Shown here: piece after piece, positions 58,001 through 63,507 of the stretch
Layout of the letters: every line of letters begins with the position of its first letter
How positions within the stretch are numbered: the stretch's first letter is position 1
DNA from: Ypsolopha sequella
Taxonomy: Eukaryota > Arthropoda > Insecta > Lepidoptera > Ypsolophidae
Direction of reading: 5' to 3'
Assembly (NCBI GenBank): GCA_934047225.1
Contig: OW204011.1
Location: 13,094,339 to 13,158,338 of the forward strand
Length of the DNA stretch: 64,000 bases
Notes under the pieces: generated by a model
Database searches by the model: none
The model's input: only the letters and a program-made list of their open reading frames with translations
What the model was told of the DNA's origin: nothing
Position numbers and translations under genes: made by a program

Positions 58001-58974
58001 AAAATGTATTGAAATTGGTTTAGCTAATTATGTAGTCCTTAAAAACAATAGTAATACATATATGATTAACTAATTACACCATTAAGGCAATTCATTAATT
58101 AGACACCTATCCTCAAAATCTACTTTTGTTACGAAGTAATTATTTGAGTTATTATAAATTTGGCTTTCAATCTAGGTCATGTTTTTATTTTATTATTTTT
58201 CCGATCCATTTTTCTGGAAGAATTGCAACTTATTTATGTTATTATATTTTACTTACTGTTTCGTGTAAAATTTGGCTTCTTTATTCTTCTTCTTTCTTGC
58301 ATATGATTCATCCAAAGCGGCCTTTTTAGAGGACCAGCCCCCCTATTGTGTATCTTTAGTTGCCAACTGCACGAGGTGCCTATCATCAAAAACATAGCTA
58401 AAAACTGAAATTTCAAAATTGCCTTTAGTGGGTATTGAACTATTAACAATCTGTGTCGTCACTTCAAGTGCGAAAATATCCTTAGGACATCGGAATTCGA
58501 TAGTATATCTATGTTTTTGATGATAGACACCTCGTCCAGAAGGCAACTAGAGATACACAATAGGCCCGCTGGTCTCCTAAAAAGGCCATTTTGCATGAAT
58601 CACATTATGATTCTGTTCTAATGCCGTCTCTTTAGAACGCGTGAAAAAACTTGACTCTATCCTACTTTCAAATCATTTTATGATTCACCCAAGTTGGCCT
58701 TTTTAGGTCCCTAGGTCACAACAAAGAATATTGAAACGTAGTTCCTTGTCGCAAATTACACAACAGATACTTGGCGAATGAGAACTAGGCCGAAAAAAGT
58801 GTAACGGTAACGACACTGTCACTAGTAGGTACAACCGAGTGTAGGACACCTCTAGTTTTTATTTTTTATACGACCTATCAGCGAAAAAAGTTCCTTACCT
58901 TCTTGTATTGCTTTTACAACGCACACACACACAAATAAAACTACAACAAAACACAAATTGAGTTGTGCCTTCAT
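21885..58974 (-). CDS. CLIP-domain serine protease, secreted, trypsin-like
   Basis: Ten coding exons on the - strand in transcript order: 58974-58899, 42063-41960, 40529-40401, 39201-39069, 38485-38334, 35869-35748, 35118-34969, 34106-33977, 32591-32460 (or its copy 25206-25075), 22058-21885. Lengths sum to 1,302 bp, that is 433 residues. Every junction phase agrees. Residues 1 to about 20 are a signal peptide. The CLIP cysteines are 29, 39, 45, 62, 73 and 74. A half CLIP motif lies at 105-116. Cleavage is expected at K183|ISGG. The catalytic triad is His232, Asp280, Ser379, with Asp373 six before Ser, as in trypsin-type specificity. Known CLIP proteases act in haemolymph cascades (melanisation, Toll, patterning); the substrate here is unknown. 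The 3' end is disturbed by the palindrome. Confidence 0.93.
22145..22715. repeat. About 570-bp interspersed repeat (CACACCACCTGYTCGACAAT)
   Basis: TTTTCACACCACCTGTTCGA to TTAGTGCATAATCTA, containing CTCGTTACGCTCAGGGTTCA. Mirrored at 28175-28745. An independent copy is at 44035-44592. Lies in protease intron 9. Confidence 0.78.
23317..23475. repeat. Foldback repeat with about 70-bp arms
   Basis: ATGGTCTCGATTCGGCGCAA ... TAAGCGTTCTGTCTTTTTC pairs with GACAAAGACGCTCAAAATAA ... TTGCGCCGAATCGAGACCAT. Mirrored at 27415-27573. Confidence 0.8.
23515..23725. repeat. Foldback repeat around CCCATAGTGATTCAC
   Basis: TGATCAGCATCATGAACCAA and TGAAATTTCGACTCCCCATA pair imperfectly with CCATAGTAATTCACTT-type and TGGTGCTGATTA sequences on the other side. 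Mirrored at 27165-27375. Confidence 0.65.
23910..25002. mobile_element. 1.1-kb foldback element AACGGCTCACCTCAATACG
   Basis: Left arm AAACGGCTCACCTCAATACG through GGGAAAGCCGACCAGTTTCA; right arm complement CACGTATTGACGTGAGCCGT. Carries a nested TA MITE at 24348-24943. The rearrangement junction at 24134 falls inside it. Mirrored at 25888-26980. Confidence 0.75.
24348..24943. mobile_element. TA MITE with CAGTAGAGCC ends, left-arm copy
   Basis: AAGTAGAGCCACTGAGTGAT to GGCTCTACTG with TA at 24346-24347 and 24944-24945. Removing it restores GCAGTCTAAATCTACTG of the host element. Duplicated copies at 25947-26542 (inverted) and 31733-32328 (direct). Confidence 0.82.
25075..25206 (-). CDS. CLIP protease exon 9, copy in the left palindrome arm
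   Basis: Identical to 32460-32591. It is followed on the same strand by exon 10 at 22058-21885, which is the normal gene order. Confidence 0.88.
25684..25815 (+). pseudogene. Inverted copy of CLIP protease exon 9
   Basis: Reverse complement of 25075-25206 in the right arm. With 28832-29005 it forms a two-exon 3' gene fragment on the + strand without any 5' part or promoter. Confidence 0.85.
28832..29005 (+). pseudogene. Inverted copy of CLIP protease exon 10
   Basis: Reverse complement of 21885-22058. Splice acceptor TTTTTTAG and TAG stop are retained. It would need a 5' part that does not exist on this strand. Confidence 0.85.
30644..30807. mobile_element. Mirror of MITE copy 2 in the right palindrome arm
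   Basis: Reverse complement of 20083-20246, duplicated with the arm rather than by transposition. Confidence 0.82.
31519..32839 (+). repeat. Third, direct copy of 24134-25454
   Basis: Offset is exactly +7385 from the left arm, with no length change along 1,321 bp. It starts one extra base after the palindrome ends and stops at 32839, where the left arm reads ...TTTCCAACG and this copy reads ...TTTCCGAAT. From 32840 on, the sequence is single-copy and continues the protease gene upstream. Confidence 0.95.
32460..32591 (-). CDS. CLIP protease exon 9, copy in the third (direct) repeat
   Basis: Forty-four codons from AMVKEYPGEVCSARID to MLCAGGLRGESNDSCH, between CACCAG and GTGAGT. This copy is contiguous with exon 8. 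No exon 10 lies downstream on its strand before the inverted arm. Confidence 0.88.
32840..33976. other. Protease intron 8, no gene seen
   Basis: Single-copy AT-rich sequence. CTATTAATTAACATTATATCATTGCAG-like text near 33340 and TGCAATGATATAATT near 33427 form a loose inverted pair. Nothing coding that I can support. Confidence 0.5.
33977..34106 (-). CDS. CLIP protease exon 8
   Basis: VIFSDFIRPACLSVPG, then KIIAGWGEMGAAG and NLLK, phase 0 before GTTTGT. GWG and RPACL are standard S1A landmarks. The window is single-copy here. Confidence 0.92.
34751..34923. mobile_element. Palindromic MITE TAGCCTAAGCATGAAAAC, copy 4
   Basis: ATAGCCTAAGCATGAAAACA to TTTCATGCTTAGGCTACTGA, in protease intron 7, 45 bp from exon 7. 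Confidence 0.85.
34969..35118 (-). CDS. CLIP protease exon 7 (catalytic Asp)
   Basis: After TTCTTCACCAG: GLVRYALLGALAKSS, then HNVVRHEKHKFYS and HDIALLELDT plus two bases of Arg. Asp280 of HDIALLEL is the catalytic Asp. Donor GTTTCC. Confidence 0.9.
35292..35411 (-). pseudogene. Exon 6 tandem copy 4: 2-bp deletion before the donor
   Basis: Coding part intact to AAHVISHR, but two bases are missing just before the donor. The 120-bp exon therefore joins exon 7 out of frame. Confidence 0.85.
35441..35567 (-). pseudogene. Exon 6 tandem copy 3: 5-bp insertion
   Basis: 127 bp: an extra five bases in the VAGG region shift the frame before the catalytic His. Confidence 0.88.
35597..35718 (-). pseudogene. 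Exon 6 tandem copy 2: nonsense codon
   Basis: Same 122-bp length and splice sites as the intact copy, but the Trp codon of NIKW is TAG. Also several substitutions (YDADF, FIS). Confidence 0.88.
35748..35869 (-). CDS. CLIP protease exon 6, intact copy (catalytic His)
   Basis: ALLGCRNDVDFDGNIKWVAG then GALISDRFVLTAAHVVS. The 122-bp length leaves two bases for exon 7, and the donor is GTATGT. It is the first of four tandem copies in transcript order and the only one free of lesions. The usual Cys pair around the His (C42/C58) is replaced by Ala and Val. Confidence 0.9.
36180..36910. repeat. Degenerate 0.7-kb foldback repeat
   Basis: AAATGGCGGACGCGACATGT, ATTATTCCATACCAACC and AATCCAATATGGCGGACGC near 36270-36395 reappear inverted as ATATTGGATTTAGATTAATG, GGTTGGTATGGAATAATAAA and GTCGCGTCCGCCATATT at 36690-36815. 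The arms are clearly diverged. No ORF. Confidence 0.7.
36911..37769. other. Protease intron 5, unassigned
   Basis: AT-rich sequence without a gene I can support. It ends just upstream of the THAP-like ORF, where an AT-rich leader might belong to that fragment. Confidence 0.4.
37770..37910 (+). CDS. THAP-domain-like fragment, 46 codons
   Basis: Sense-strand ORF inside protease intron 5, opposite to the gene. It reads MGGFSIRNCKNR, then IIRVFSFPKNELVAQEWLRY. This resembles the first half of a THAP (C2CH) DNA-binding domain: NCKNR, an FxFPK block and a following Trp. The expected first Cys, around residue 4-5, is Phe/Ser, and the second half with the C-x2-H pair is absent before TGA. Likely a broken transposase or THAP gene fragment. 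A first exon of a spliced gene is not excluded, but no GT donor is evident. Confidence 0.5.
   Translation: MGGFSIRNCKNRAAKSGIIRVFSFPKNELVAQEWLRYCGSKASIRN
38334..38485 (-). CDS. CLIP protease exon 5: linker and activation site
   Basis: KCVEFQRFANVCEE, then RRRDACVMSLLANK|ISGG and PKEFPHM, phase 0 before GTATAC. Cys175 is the light-chain cysteine that normally bonds to the Cys of RPACLS in exon 8. Confidence 0.9.
39069..39201 (-). CDS. CLIP protease exon 4: half CLIP motif and linker
   Basis: VCWYDGSLPVYCCEDK is the C-terminal CLIP signature (Cys 105, 115, 116), followed by a Pro-rich linker. Ends one base into Lys before GTAAGA. Acceptor GTTCCAG. Confidence 0.88.
39236..39550. mobile_element. 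TTAA-type MITE, one end lost
   Basis: Right end AATTCGCATAGCCTC followed by TTAA (39551-39554). Interior CTTTTTTCCCTTTTGCCCTG and AACATGTTTGGACAAATTTT match 42340-42754 in reverse. It starts about 35 bp from protease exon 4. Confidence 0.75.
39555..40241. other. Protease intron 3, unassigned
   Basis: AT-rich, with a short AAAG microsatellite near 39778. I searched the - strand here for an exon carrying CLIP cysteines 1-3 for the second motif and found none. Confidence 0.4.
40242..40364 (-). pseudogene. Truncated tandem copy of CLIP protease exon 3
   Basis: Matches 40388-40510 at an offset of 146 bp, with a handful of substitutions (one makes Cys from Arg in LRSDNV). It lacks the acceptor and the first seven codons (HCAWQRS), so it cannot be spliced as exon 3. 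Confidence 0.82.
40401..40529 (-). CDS. CLIP protease exon 3: second half of the CLIP domain
   Basis: HCAWQRSGEEVVCCP gives cysteines 4-6. The linker FGDTLDGVLRSDNV follows, and the donor is GTACGT. Acceptor TCTTGCAG. A truncated duplicate lies at 40242-40364. Confidence 0.88.
40820..40989. mobile_element. Palindromic MITE TAGCCTAAGCATGAAAAC, copy 5
   Basis: TAGCCTAAGCATGAAAACAT to ATGTTTTCATGCTTAGGCTA. The arms match almost perfectly. It is the cleanest copy in the window. Confidence 0.88.
41038..41390. mobile_element. Diverged, longer relative of the TAGCCTAAGC MITE
   Basis: GCCTAAGCATGAAAACACCT at the left, GGAGATGTTTTCATGTTTAA at the right, with the shared core CCGCTCCAAGCGGACAGTAG. About 170 bp of extra sequence lies in the second half. 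Confidence 0.65.
41960..42063 (-). CDS. CLIP protease exon 2: first half of the CLIP domain
   Basis: After TTTTCAG it completes Gly and encodes DACIVEENMSGVCRNLTDCP, holding CLIP cysteines 1-3, and ends RRRPK in phase 0 before GTTTTT. Confidence 0.9.
42340..42754. mobile_element. Complete TTAA-flanked MITE, 415 bp
   Basis: TTAA at 42336-42339 and 42755-42758. Ends GAGGCTATGCGAATTTTATT and TTTTTCGCATATCGCC are imperfect inverted repeats. Best-preserved member of the piggyBac-like family here, in protease intron 1. Confidence 0.85.
43568..43830. mobile_element. hAT MITE CAGTGGYGTGCACAGAAC with TSD ACTGGTCC
   Basis: Left CAGTGGTGTGCACAGAACTT, right AAGTTCTGTGCACGCCACTG. The 8-bp duplication ACTGGTCC is exact on both sides (43560-43567, 43831-43838). 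The arms pair over most of its length, so it is a foldback MITE. Confidence 0.9.
43905..44960. repeat. GGTTCCGTA...CGGAACCCTA repeat interrupted by the 570-bp repeat
   Basis: TTTAGGGTTCCGTATTCGAA at the left and TACTACGGAACCCTAAAAA at the right bracket a second copy of the CACACCACCTG repeat (44035-44592). Non-coding. Confidence 0.6.
45105..45385. repeat. Foldback repeat with CCAACCGGTTTCGCC arms
   Basis: TACTGTTTCACAATATCACT and CCAACCGGTTTCGCCTTATG pair with AAGGCGAAACCGGTTGG and AGTGATATTATGAAACAGTA. An inner arm is AAATGTGTAGTGGTTGTTTA. Same architecture as 14823-15139 but different sequence apart from ACCGGTTTCG. Confidence 0.8.
45530..45890 (-). repeat. LINE-like 3' tail, reverse copy
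   Basis: (TGAA)n followed by TTGACACTTTATTGTACACA and GTACAAAGGCGGACTTATCA, the reverse complement of 15790-16135. Confidence 0.6.
46810..46985. mobile_element. Palindromic MITE TAGCCTAAGCATGAAAAC, copy 7
   Basis: GTAGCCTAAGCATGAAAACA to GTTTTCATAGTTACTTAGGCTAC with a 4-bp insertion in the right end. Confidence 0.82.
47050..47480. repeat. Repeat shared in inverted orientation with 57070-57560
   Basis: AACTTTTAACATTTTGTGCT and AAAATTGCTCTGCCAATTTT recur inverted near 57245-57300. Both include TCTCGG/CCGAGA-type ends (GAAATTCCTCTGTCAGTGAG here). Class unknown. Confidence 0.55.
47481..48549. other. Protease intron 1, unassigned
   Basis: Contains a GC-rich patch at 47635-47735 (GCGGCGGGTAGCG...) and, on the + strand at about 47880-47990, a short open stretch with KKKEERLRIAQKAP. 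Neither is long enough, or similar enough to a known family, to call. Confidence 0.3.
48550..49540 (+). repeat. About 1-kb repeat with GTCCGTCCGTCCGTA, copy 1
   Basis: GACTCCATTGTCCGTCCGTC, AAAGATAAAGACATGAAGTT and a 3' end ACGGAACCCTAGGTACGCGA. A second copy in the same orientation is at 55700-56690. Non-coding; a common style of repeat in Lepidoptera. Confidence 0.7.
49693..50384 (+). repeat. 5' LTR of the BEL/Pao element
   Basis: 692 bp. Contains TCGGATGCATCCTGGGGTAG and CCGGAACACTTTGGACTCCG, shared with the 3' LTR. Open frames across it on either strand are LTR sequence, not genes. TGGTAGCCAGTCCGTGG just after it is a possible primer-binding site. Confidence 0.88.
51007..52860 (+). CDS. 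BEL/Pao gag polyprotein
   Basis: 617 codons, intact. Residues about 1-95 are Ala/Glu/Arg-rich and probably helical or coiled coil. About 140-330 is a capsid-like region opening LNKFNGKMEEWVSYRNMF, typical of the DUF1759 family in Pao gags. Three CCHC zinc knuckles follow near 368 (CYQCGHTGHDLLRC), 401 (CFGCLGNHFERNC) and 420 (CSVCEGPHHLLLC). The tail is Pro/Gly-rich with repeated GGASGRT. It would coat element RNA. A stop separates it from the pol remnants, where related elements usually continue in one frame. Confidence 0.9.
   Translation: MMSKSHKAALAKELRWFTTVQGLLSRSDRDNAILERAERMHQRLADAEAAVAALQESDEPLKRYVTDLAQIKGIYDDITEAASMIKRRQSGSPVVSTPRPIDGATGKTLVIKSNNIANVKRQNSGGPVVVTPQPVDGVSSSLVSLELNKFNGKMEEWVSYRNMFTSLINSRIDLTKGQKMAYLMSTLEGEARSLIQHLRVEDDHYDTAWGLLNDRYQNMRLLADAHASQLLTLPRVTDRAQLRLQLLTPVTVACNALRTLGLPVDEWSFLLVHIILGRLPNDVRSRFERVSAGKDGSTVPKFTDLMRFLEYEARVAETSQPDLAPSGAQSFSSAGSSECGEPRQPQQSRGRDMTRLAGVAVIERSLTCYQCGHTGHDLLRCQQWRNLHVTERRRIVKRKGLCFGCLGNHFERNCPEPRRCSVCEGPHHLLLCANRSEAASPVPQRRSPTGGGASGRTPPPLDNGGASGRTFPPSVQGRHVVGQSSPPSERRTAARGAPPHREVSYVFARGPVGELPTGYHTYGHVVNWAPTGGGQLELERARPPLPAPILVPAGMEHRVKTESRGYSPPYREYPRLEYHPPYSGRVGGYAPPMVGMCTRQPYYCQWTGPALHRWGSL
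52985..53240 (+). pseudogene. Aspartic-protease remnant of the BEL/Pao pol
   Basis: IVGWQPSLDLPPSI and GLHLADPRFVIRPS resemble the region around the retroelement protease of Pao pols. The frame is broken on both sides. Confidence 0.45.
53740..53964 (+). pseudogene. Integrase core remnant of the BEL/Pao pol
   Basis: KAVHLAVVSALTTEAFVAAL followed by FVSRRGLPSLIRSDNGT is the integrase core around its second Asp. The frame ends soon after at TAA, and no Glu-containing part follows in frame. The RT and RNase H regions are missing. Confidence 0.82.
54417..55102 (+). repeat. 3' LTR of the BEL/Pao element
   Basis: 686 bp, matching the 5' LTR with substitutions and small indels (for example GTCAAAAACGAGGGA against GTCAAAAAATACGAGGGA). 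Ends TATATCACACA before CCATC. Confidence 0.88.
55700..56690 (+). repeat. About 1-kb repeat with GTCCGTCCGTCCGTA, copy 2
   Basis: GACTCCGTTGTCCGTCCGTC to ACGGAACTCTAGGTACACGA. A foldback insertion around 55850-56210 (GGTGTGGAGTCGG.../ACCTACACACC) separates the two halves. Confidence 0.65.
57070..57560. repeat. Inverted copy of the 47050-47480 repeat
   Basis: AAAATTGGCAGAGCAATATT and AAAATGTTAAAAGTTAAATT match it in reverse. Ends near GGAGGAATTTCTCGGAAG. Confidence 0.55.
57606..58001 (+). repeat. 390-bp interspersed repeat, copy 4
   Basis: AATAGTAGTTTATGCTACAA to GAGCACATGCATTGAAAA, in protease intron 1. Confidence 0.85.
58338..58566. mobile_element. Palindromic MITE GGGCCTATTATGTATC, copy 3
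   Basis: CCCCCTATTGTGTATCTTTA to AGAGATACACAATAGGCCCG. Its flanks, GGCCTTTTTAGAGGACCAG and CTGGTCTCCTAAAAAGGCC, are themselves inverted repeats, so it sits in an older foldback element. Confidence 0.8.
58899..58974 (-). CDS. CLIP protease exon 1: start codon and signal peptide
   Basis: ATG at 58974. MKAQLNLCFVVVLFV is a short charged start plus hydrophobic core, followed by VKA|IQE as a likely signal peptidase site. Ends one base into a Gly codon before GTAAGG. Phase matches only an exon starting with two bases, which is what 42063 offers. Confidence 0.88.
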
Positions 58975-59039
58975 TTTAAAACGAGTTTTGCGAATTAGGA
59001 AGTTGTATTTTGTTTAATGAACATAATTTACTAGTTACT

Positions 59040-59095
59040 GTTTACATCGAAATATCGGACGTCAGCCGCGCGTCGTGAACTTGCGGTCACTGAGA
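59040..59095 (-). promoter_or_regulatory. Candidate core promoter of the CLIP protease (Inr + DPE)
   Basis: On the - strand TCAGT (59093-59089) is the arthropod initiator, with +1 at 59091. At +28 to +33 TGACGT fits the downstream promoter element pattern. This gives a 5' UTR of about 116 nt before ATG 58974. No TATA box at -30. Sequence match only. Confidence 0.4.
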
Positions 59096-59194
59096 AATGA
59101 TAAAAAGTACATTAATTTGTAAGTTAAAACGACATGTCGAAATTGTTGTTACACACTTGTAAATGCAGTTGGGTTGTTATTATTAACATCATTT

Positions 59195-59700
59195 TTTATC
59201 ATCCTCATCCATCAGCCTAGTTCGTCCACTGCTGGACATAAGCCTTTCCAGGACTTTGCCAGTACCGGCGGTCATCCTGGAAGAATTGTCCATACTCACA
59301 CACGCTGGGCAGGCGGGTTGGTGAGCGTGGTGCCGGAACCCTTGCATCAGTGACGCCGCTGCCCTTCACCAGTCTGTTCCATATAAGGCCCGGCTATTAG
59401 GGATGGATATACCGCTATCCATCGGTCCCAGGCATGGTGGGCCTCTGGTTTTTTGCCTATGAGCTGTCCTCTTACTCTCCCCCGAATTACTTCGAGGGGG
59501 TCTCCAAGTAAGATGGTGGTACCTCCTATTATACAGTATATAGGATGAGATTTGGTCGGCCGCCTGGATTCGTGCTGGGGGCTCGGTTGGTGATTATTGA
59601 ACCTTGTTCCTGGTCCCTGGCCGGTTCTCCGGTATGGGTTCGGGTGGTTGATTGGATTTCACCTTGTATAATATATATATTTTACCTATCATTTTCATCG
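59195..59700 (+). repeat. Lepidopteran interspersed repeat (CCACTGCTGGACATA) with LTR-like segment
   Basis: CATCAGCCTAGTTCGTCCAC and TGCTGGACATAAGCCTTTCC are the start of a very common lepidopteran repeat. GTGAGCGTGGTGCCGGAACC, then ATCAGTGACGCCGCTGCCC, resembles part of the BEL LTR (near 50270 and 54990). A chimeric or nested remnant. Confidence 0.55.
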
Positions 59701-59704
59701 TATA

Positions 59705-60740
59705 CAGGATGGAAAAAATTTAAGGGCCCTGGAGGGGAACTACGAGTACCTTAAATCCTTTAGTTAGCTCATTTTACTGAAAGGAAACATTCCTTTATTT
59801 TTAAAAAGAAACAAAACTGCATTCAAAGATATTCTGAAATTCGCTTGTCTCACCCGGGAATCTAACTAACTAAAAATTAAAAAATAAACCATCGCTATTT
59901 TATTATACGAATCGGTAGGATTATTGTTCAGGATAAAATTTGTCTAATAAACATTTGGTCTTACACTCATCTGTTGTACGAGATACCCATAAAATTAAAT
60001 ATTTATTACAAGTTCTTTATTAACAATACCTAGTACTGTTCATGTTCACTTGTAACAAGTAAATAACACGTTATAATTTTCTTATCTCTCTAACATCCAA
60101 AGACATCGTATGAAGTACAAGCTTGCTAATGTTATTTATCTTAAGATTTCAATAAGAAAATCGTTAAATGGTAATAATAAATCTATGCACAGCACAATTC
60201 CTTCTTGCACTAGGCGTACTGACGAAAAGTTTAAAAAGCGAACGTATTTTTTTGCAACGTGGAGCAACAAATTTGAAGTTCGAACGATAACTTCCAACAT
60301 TTTTAAAATCGATAAAAGTATTCGTTCGAATTTCAAACTTTGTTTTGTTTTGCTTTCATTCCGTGCTGTCATTGTGTAATAATGGCGTATAATTATTACT
60401 TTACAAATGAACAGTACTAGGTATTGTTAATAAAGAACTTGTAATAAATATTCAATTTCATGGGTATCTCGTACAACAGATGAGTGTAAGACTAAATGTT
60501 TATTAGAAAAATTTTATCCTGAACAATAATCCTACCGATTCGTATAATAAAATAGCGAGGGTTTATTTTTTTAATTTTTAGTTAGTTCGATTCCCGGGTG
60601 AGACAAGCGAATTTCAGAATATCTTTGAATGCAGTTTTGTTTCTTTTAAAAAATAAAGGAATGTTTCCTTTCAGTAAAATGAGCTAACTAAAGGATTTAA
60701 GGTAGTTCTCCTCCAGGGCCCTTAAATTTTTTCCAGCCTG
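59705..60740. mobile_element. 1-kb element with about 345-bp terminal inverted repeats
   Basis: CAGGATGGAAAAAATTTAAG to TTAAATTTTTTCCAGCCTG with TATA on both sides (59701-59704, 60741-60744). Arms run to about 60048 and from about 60398. The 350-bp middle has only short ORFs with no recognised family. Confidence 0.85.
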
Positions 60741-60748
60741 TATATAAT

Positions 60749-61002
60749 GTCTTTCAATTTAAATGGAAAGTAATTAAGGCGGTGATTCAGTATCGTTAAT
60801 ACATCACATTCCACTGCAAAGTACTTTTTTTTGCGCGAACTTTTTTTTTACTTCTCAGTACAAAGTGGTCCGATCAGCTGACTCAGTTTGTATCGACAAG
60901 TGAAGAAAAAGTTCGCGCAAAAAAAAGTACTTTGCAGTGGAATTTGACGTATTAACGATACTGAATCACCTCCTAAATTACTTTCCATTTAAATTGAAAG
61001 AC
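60749..61002. mobile_element. Foldback MITE GTCTTTCAATTTAAATGGAA
   Basis: Arms of about 110 bp: GTCTTTCAATTTAAATGGAA ... TTTTTTTTGCGCGAAC pairs with GTTCGCGCAAAAAAAAGTAC ... TTCCATTTAAATTGAAAGAC. It starts only 9 bp after the previous element. Confidence 0.82.
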
Positions 61003-61179
61003 CTTATATATTGCTACATAAATTAAATAAACCACTAATTTAGTTCATGTACATTTATTATTTTATTACATATTTTATAAGATTAAATTTGACTTGTGAA
61101 ACGTGTATTATATATACCTACTTTGTAAAATAAACTATTTGAATTTGAATTTGCATTCACGACCGACAACTAGACCCGC

Positions 61180-61301
61180 GGGCCTATTATGTATCTCAAG
61201 TTGCTATCTGGACTTGGTGTCTATCATCAAAAACATAGATATACTATCGAATTCCGATTGTTTTAGGATATATTCGCACCTGAAGATACATAATAGGTAG
61301 G
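61180..61301. repeat. Internally deleted GGGCCTATTATGTATC MITE
   Basis: GGGCCTATTATGTATCTCAA to GAAGATACATAATAGG. The CAAAATTGCC/GTGACGTCAC middle is missing. Confidence 0.7.
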
Positions 61302-61352
61302 CAGGAGCAAAAACGCTATAAATGTGGATGAAAGATCCGGTTTTGGCCACCA

Positions 61353-61583
61353 GCCCCTATATTCTGTATCTTTAGTTGCCAAATGGACTGGGTGCCTATC
61401 ATCAAAAACATAGCTAAAAACGGAACTTTCAAAATTGCCTTTAGTGGATGTTGAACTATTTACGAATTGTGACGTCACTTCAAGTGCGAACATTTCCTTA
61501 GACAATCGGAGTTCGATAGTATATCTATGTTTTTGATGATAGACACCCAGTCCAGATGGCAACTAAATATACATAATAGGCCC
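61353..61583. mobile_element. Palindromic MITE GGGCCTATTATGTATC, copy 5
   Basis: GCCCCTATATTCTGTATCTT to AAATATACATAATAGGCCC, full length. Confidence 0.8.
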
Positions 61584-63507
61584 TCAGGACGGGGATTATG
61601 GCGCGGGCGAAAGCAGAAAAATTTCATTTCCGTAGAAAATGCCTTGTAAAATCAATCGAAATCTGCCGCAGCAAATTTTTCCAGGATGGCTATTCTGGCA
61701 TTATTTTTCGCTCGCAATATCAATCATTCGACTTTTGCTCATGACGTGATTAATAACCATGCTATATGAATTCAAGTGACCTTGCCAAATAAAGAGTACA
61801 CAATGTAAGGAATACAAACTTTAGATTTTTAATCGAGGAAATCGATACATTTTCTCAGAAAAAGAGTTTTTAAATCACACGAAATCTGCCTTTGCAATTT
61901 ATCCGCACGCGCCAGAATCGCAGCTCTCGCGCTATTACTAATGCTTGACAAAAACTCGCTGTTGGCCGATATTCAACAAATAGGATGCCACTTTCTTACG
62001 CAAACAACCACAATTGTTGCATTTATTTACATGAAATAGCTTTTATACAGCCTTTATGTCTCTGGTTACCGGCCACGGAACATAACAATATTATTTGACT
62101 AGTATTTTCCACGTGGCTCCGTTCTCACAGGCTCGGAAAGGCTCCATTTATCATTCGAAATCTGCGTGCAAAATTGCATTTTATCCGCTAGCAAGGAAAA
62201 GGTTTTTAAAATTCGAACCTTTCTATTCAAAATACTCGTAAGTTTGCCAGCCAGCCCACTGAAATGCATTAATACCATAGAAAAAAAAGGATTAATACTC
62301 ATTTCAAGTCAGTGCACTGCGCCAGCCTCATTTTTAGAACAATCGCACTGGCCAGCACGATGATTTCACGAAAAAAGAAAAAGTTTTATTCGTTTTTCTT
62401 TTGTTTTTTCCTTCACCACTGACCTCTAATAACACACACGAGTACACTGGACCGGCTATTTACGACTTGATAATGAAGCAATTTGATTATCGCCATTTTG
62501 GCGCTGATCGCTGCAGTGAGTGACGTGAGCGTACTCGGAACTACTGATAAAGATGAGAAAATGACGTTATGTATTATAAAAAGTGTCAATTTTAGTTCCC
62601 GGTACGCTTGGTAGGCGCGCTTTGAATCGGCATAAAGACGACCTGTCATTTTGTATGGCACAACATGTCTAGCGTACTTGTATTACTTATGTCAGTGGCT
62701 TGCACCTAGCATTTTCCTCGCTGTAGTGAGGTGAGAAATTGTGTGTTTCGCTCGGCAGCAAAGTTATTTTGCGTCTCGTACCTTTGAAACCTTCGCTAAG
62801 CTCAGGATTCTATTTTTGAATCCTAGAATCCTTCGCTTCCTCAGGTTTCAATGTAAGTACTCGCGCCGAATAACAACTTTGCAGCCTTGCGTAATAAATA
62901 ACTATTATTTGTATTTTTGTGGCTAAGTGTCATATATTCGGATTAAATTTTAAATTAACAAACCTAAAATAAACTGGTCTGGCCACCGAAAATAGCAGAT
63001 TATGAAGCGAAGCACGCGTATTTTAATGAGGGCATTTTAATATTTTTATAGAAAAAGTTTTAATGGAATCAATATTACACCAGGTTCGAACTCTGTGTGT
63101 TTTTTTTTAATATGTAATGTCAGCCACGATGTTGACGTCCTGTCACGTGAATGTCACGTAAAACTGCAGATATGCATACTGCTTTGAAAAATAACTCATT
63201 GCTCATGGTACCTAATTTTGTAAAATTACACAGTTGTAAATATGGAATCGTTTTTTTTTTTGAGGCAACGTTAGTTTACCCGATGGCCTTAGTTTACCCA
63301 TCCCTGGTCTAGTAGGTAGATAGGTACTTAATCTAATTTAAAAGGGGTTGTAATTAACTGACCATCAAAAAATACAAAATTCAGCACCGAAATTACTAAG
63401 TTGGCATCAAAAATAATATGTTGAAACCTAACCTAACCTAGTTGATGCCAAATTAGCAATTAAGGTGCTTATTTAGTATATTTTAGACGGTCAACCTATT
63501 ATTAAAG
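61584..63507. other. Intergenic, no gene seen
   Basis: AT-rich. TCGCTAAGCTCAG and TCGCTTCCTCAG at 62792-62846 recall the CTCGTTACGCTCAGG block of the 570-bp repeat. CCTAACCTAACCTA at 63427-63440 is too short to be telomeric. No ORF here resembles a known family. Confidence 0.4.

Noticed and set aside
63427..63440. CCTAACCTAACCTA, resembling the insect telomere repeat
   Set aside because: Fewer than three units and no array; common by chance in AT-rich insect DNA.
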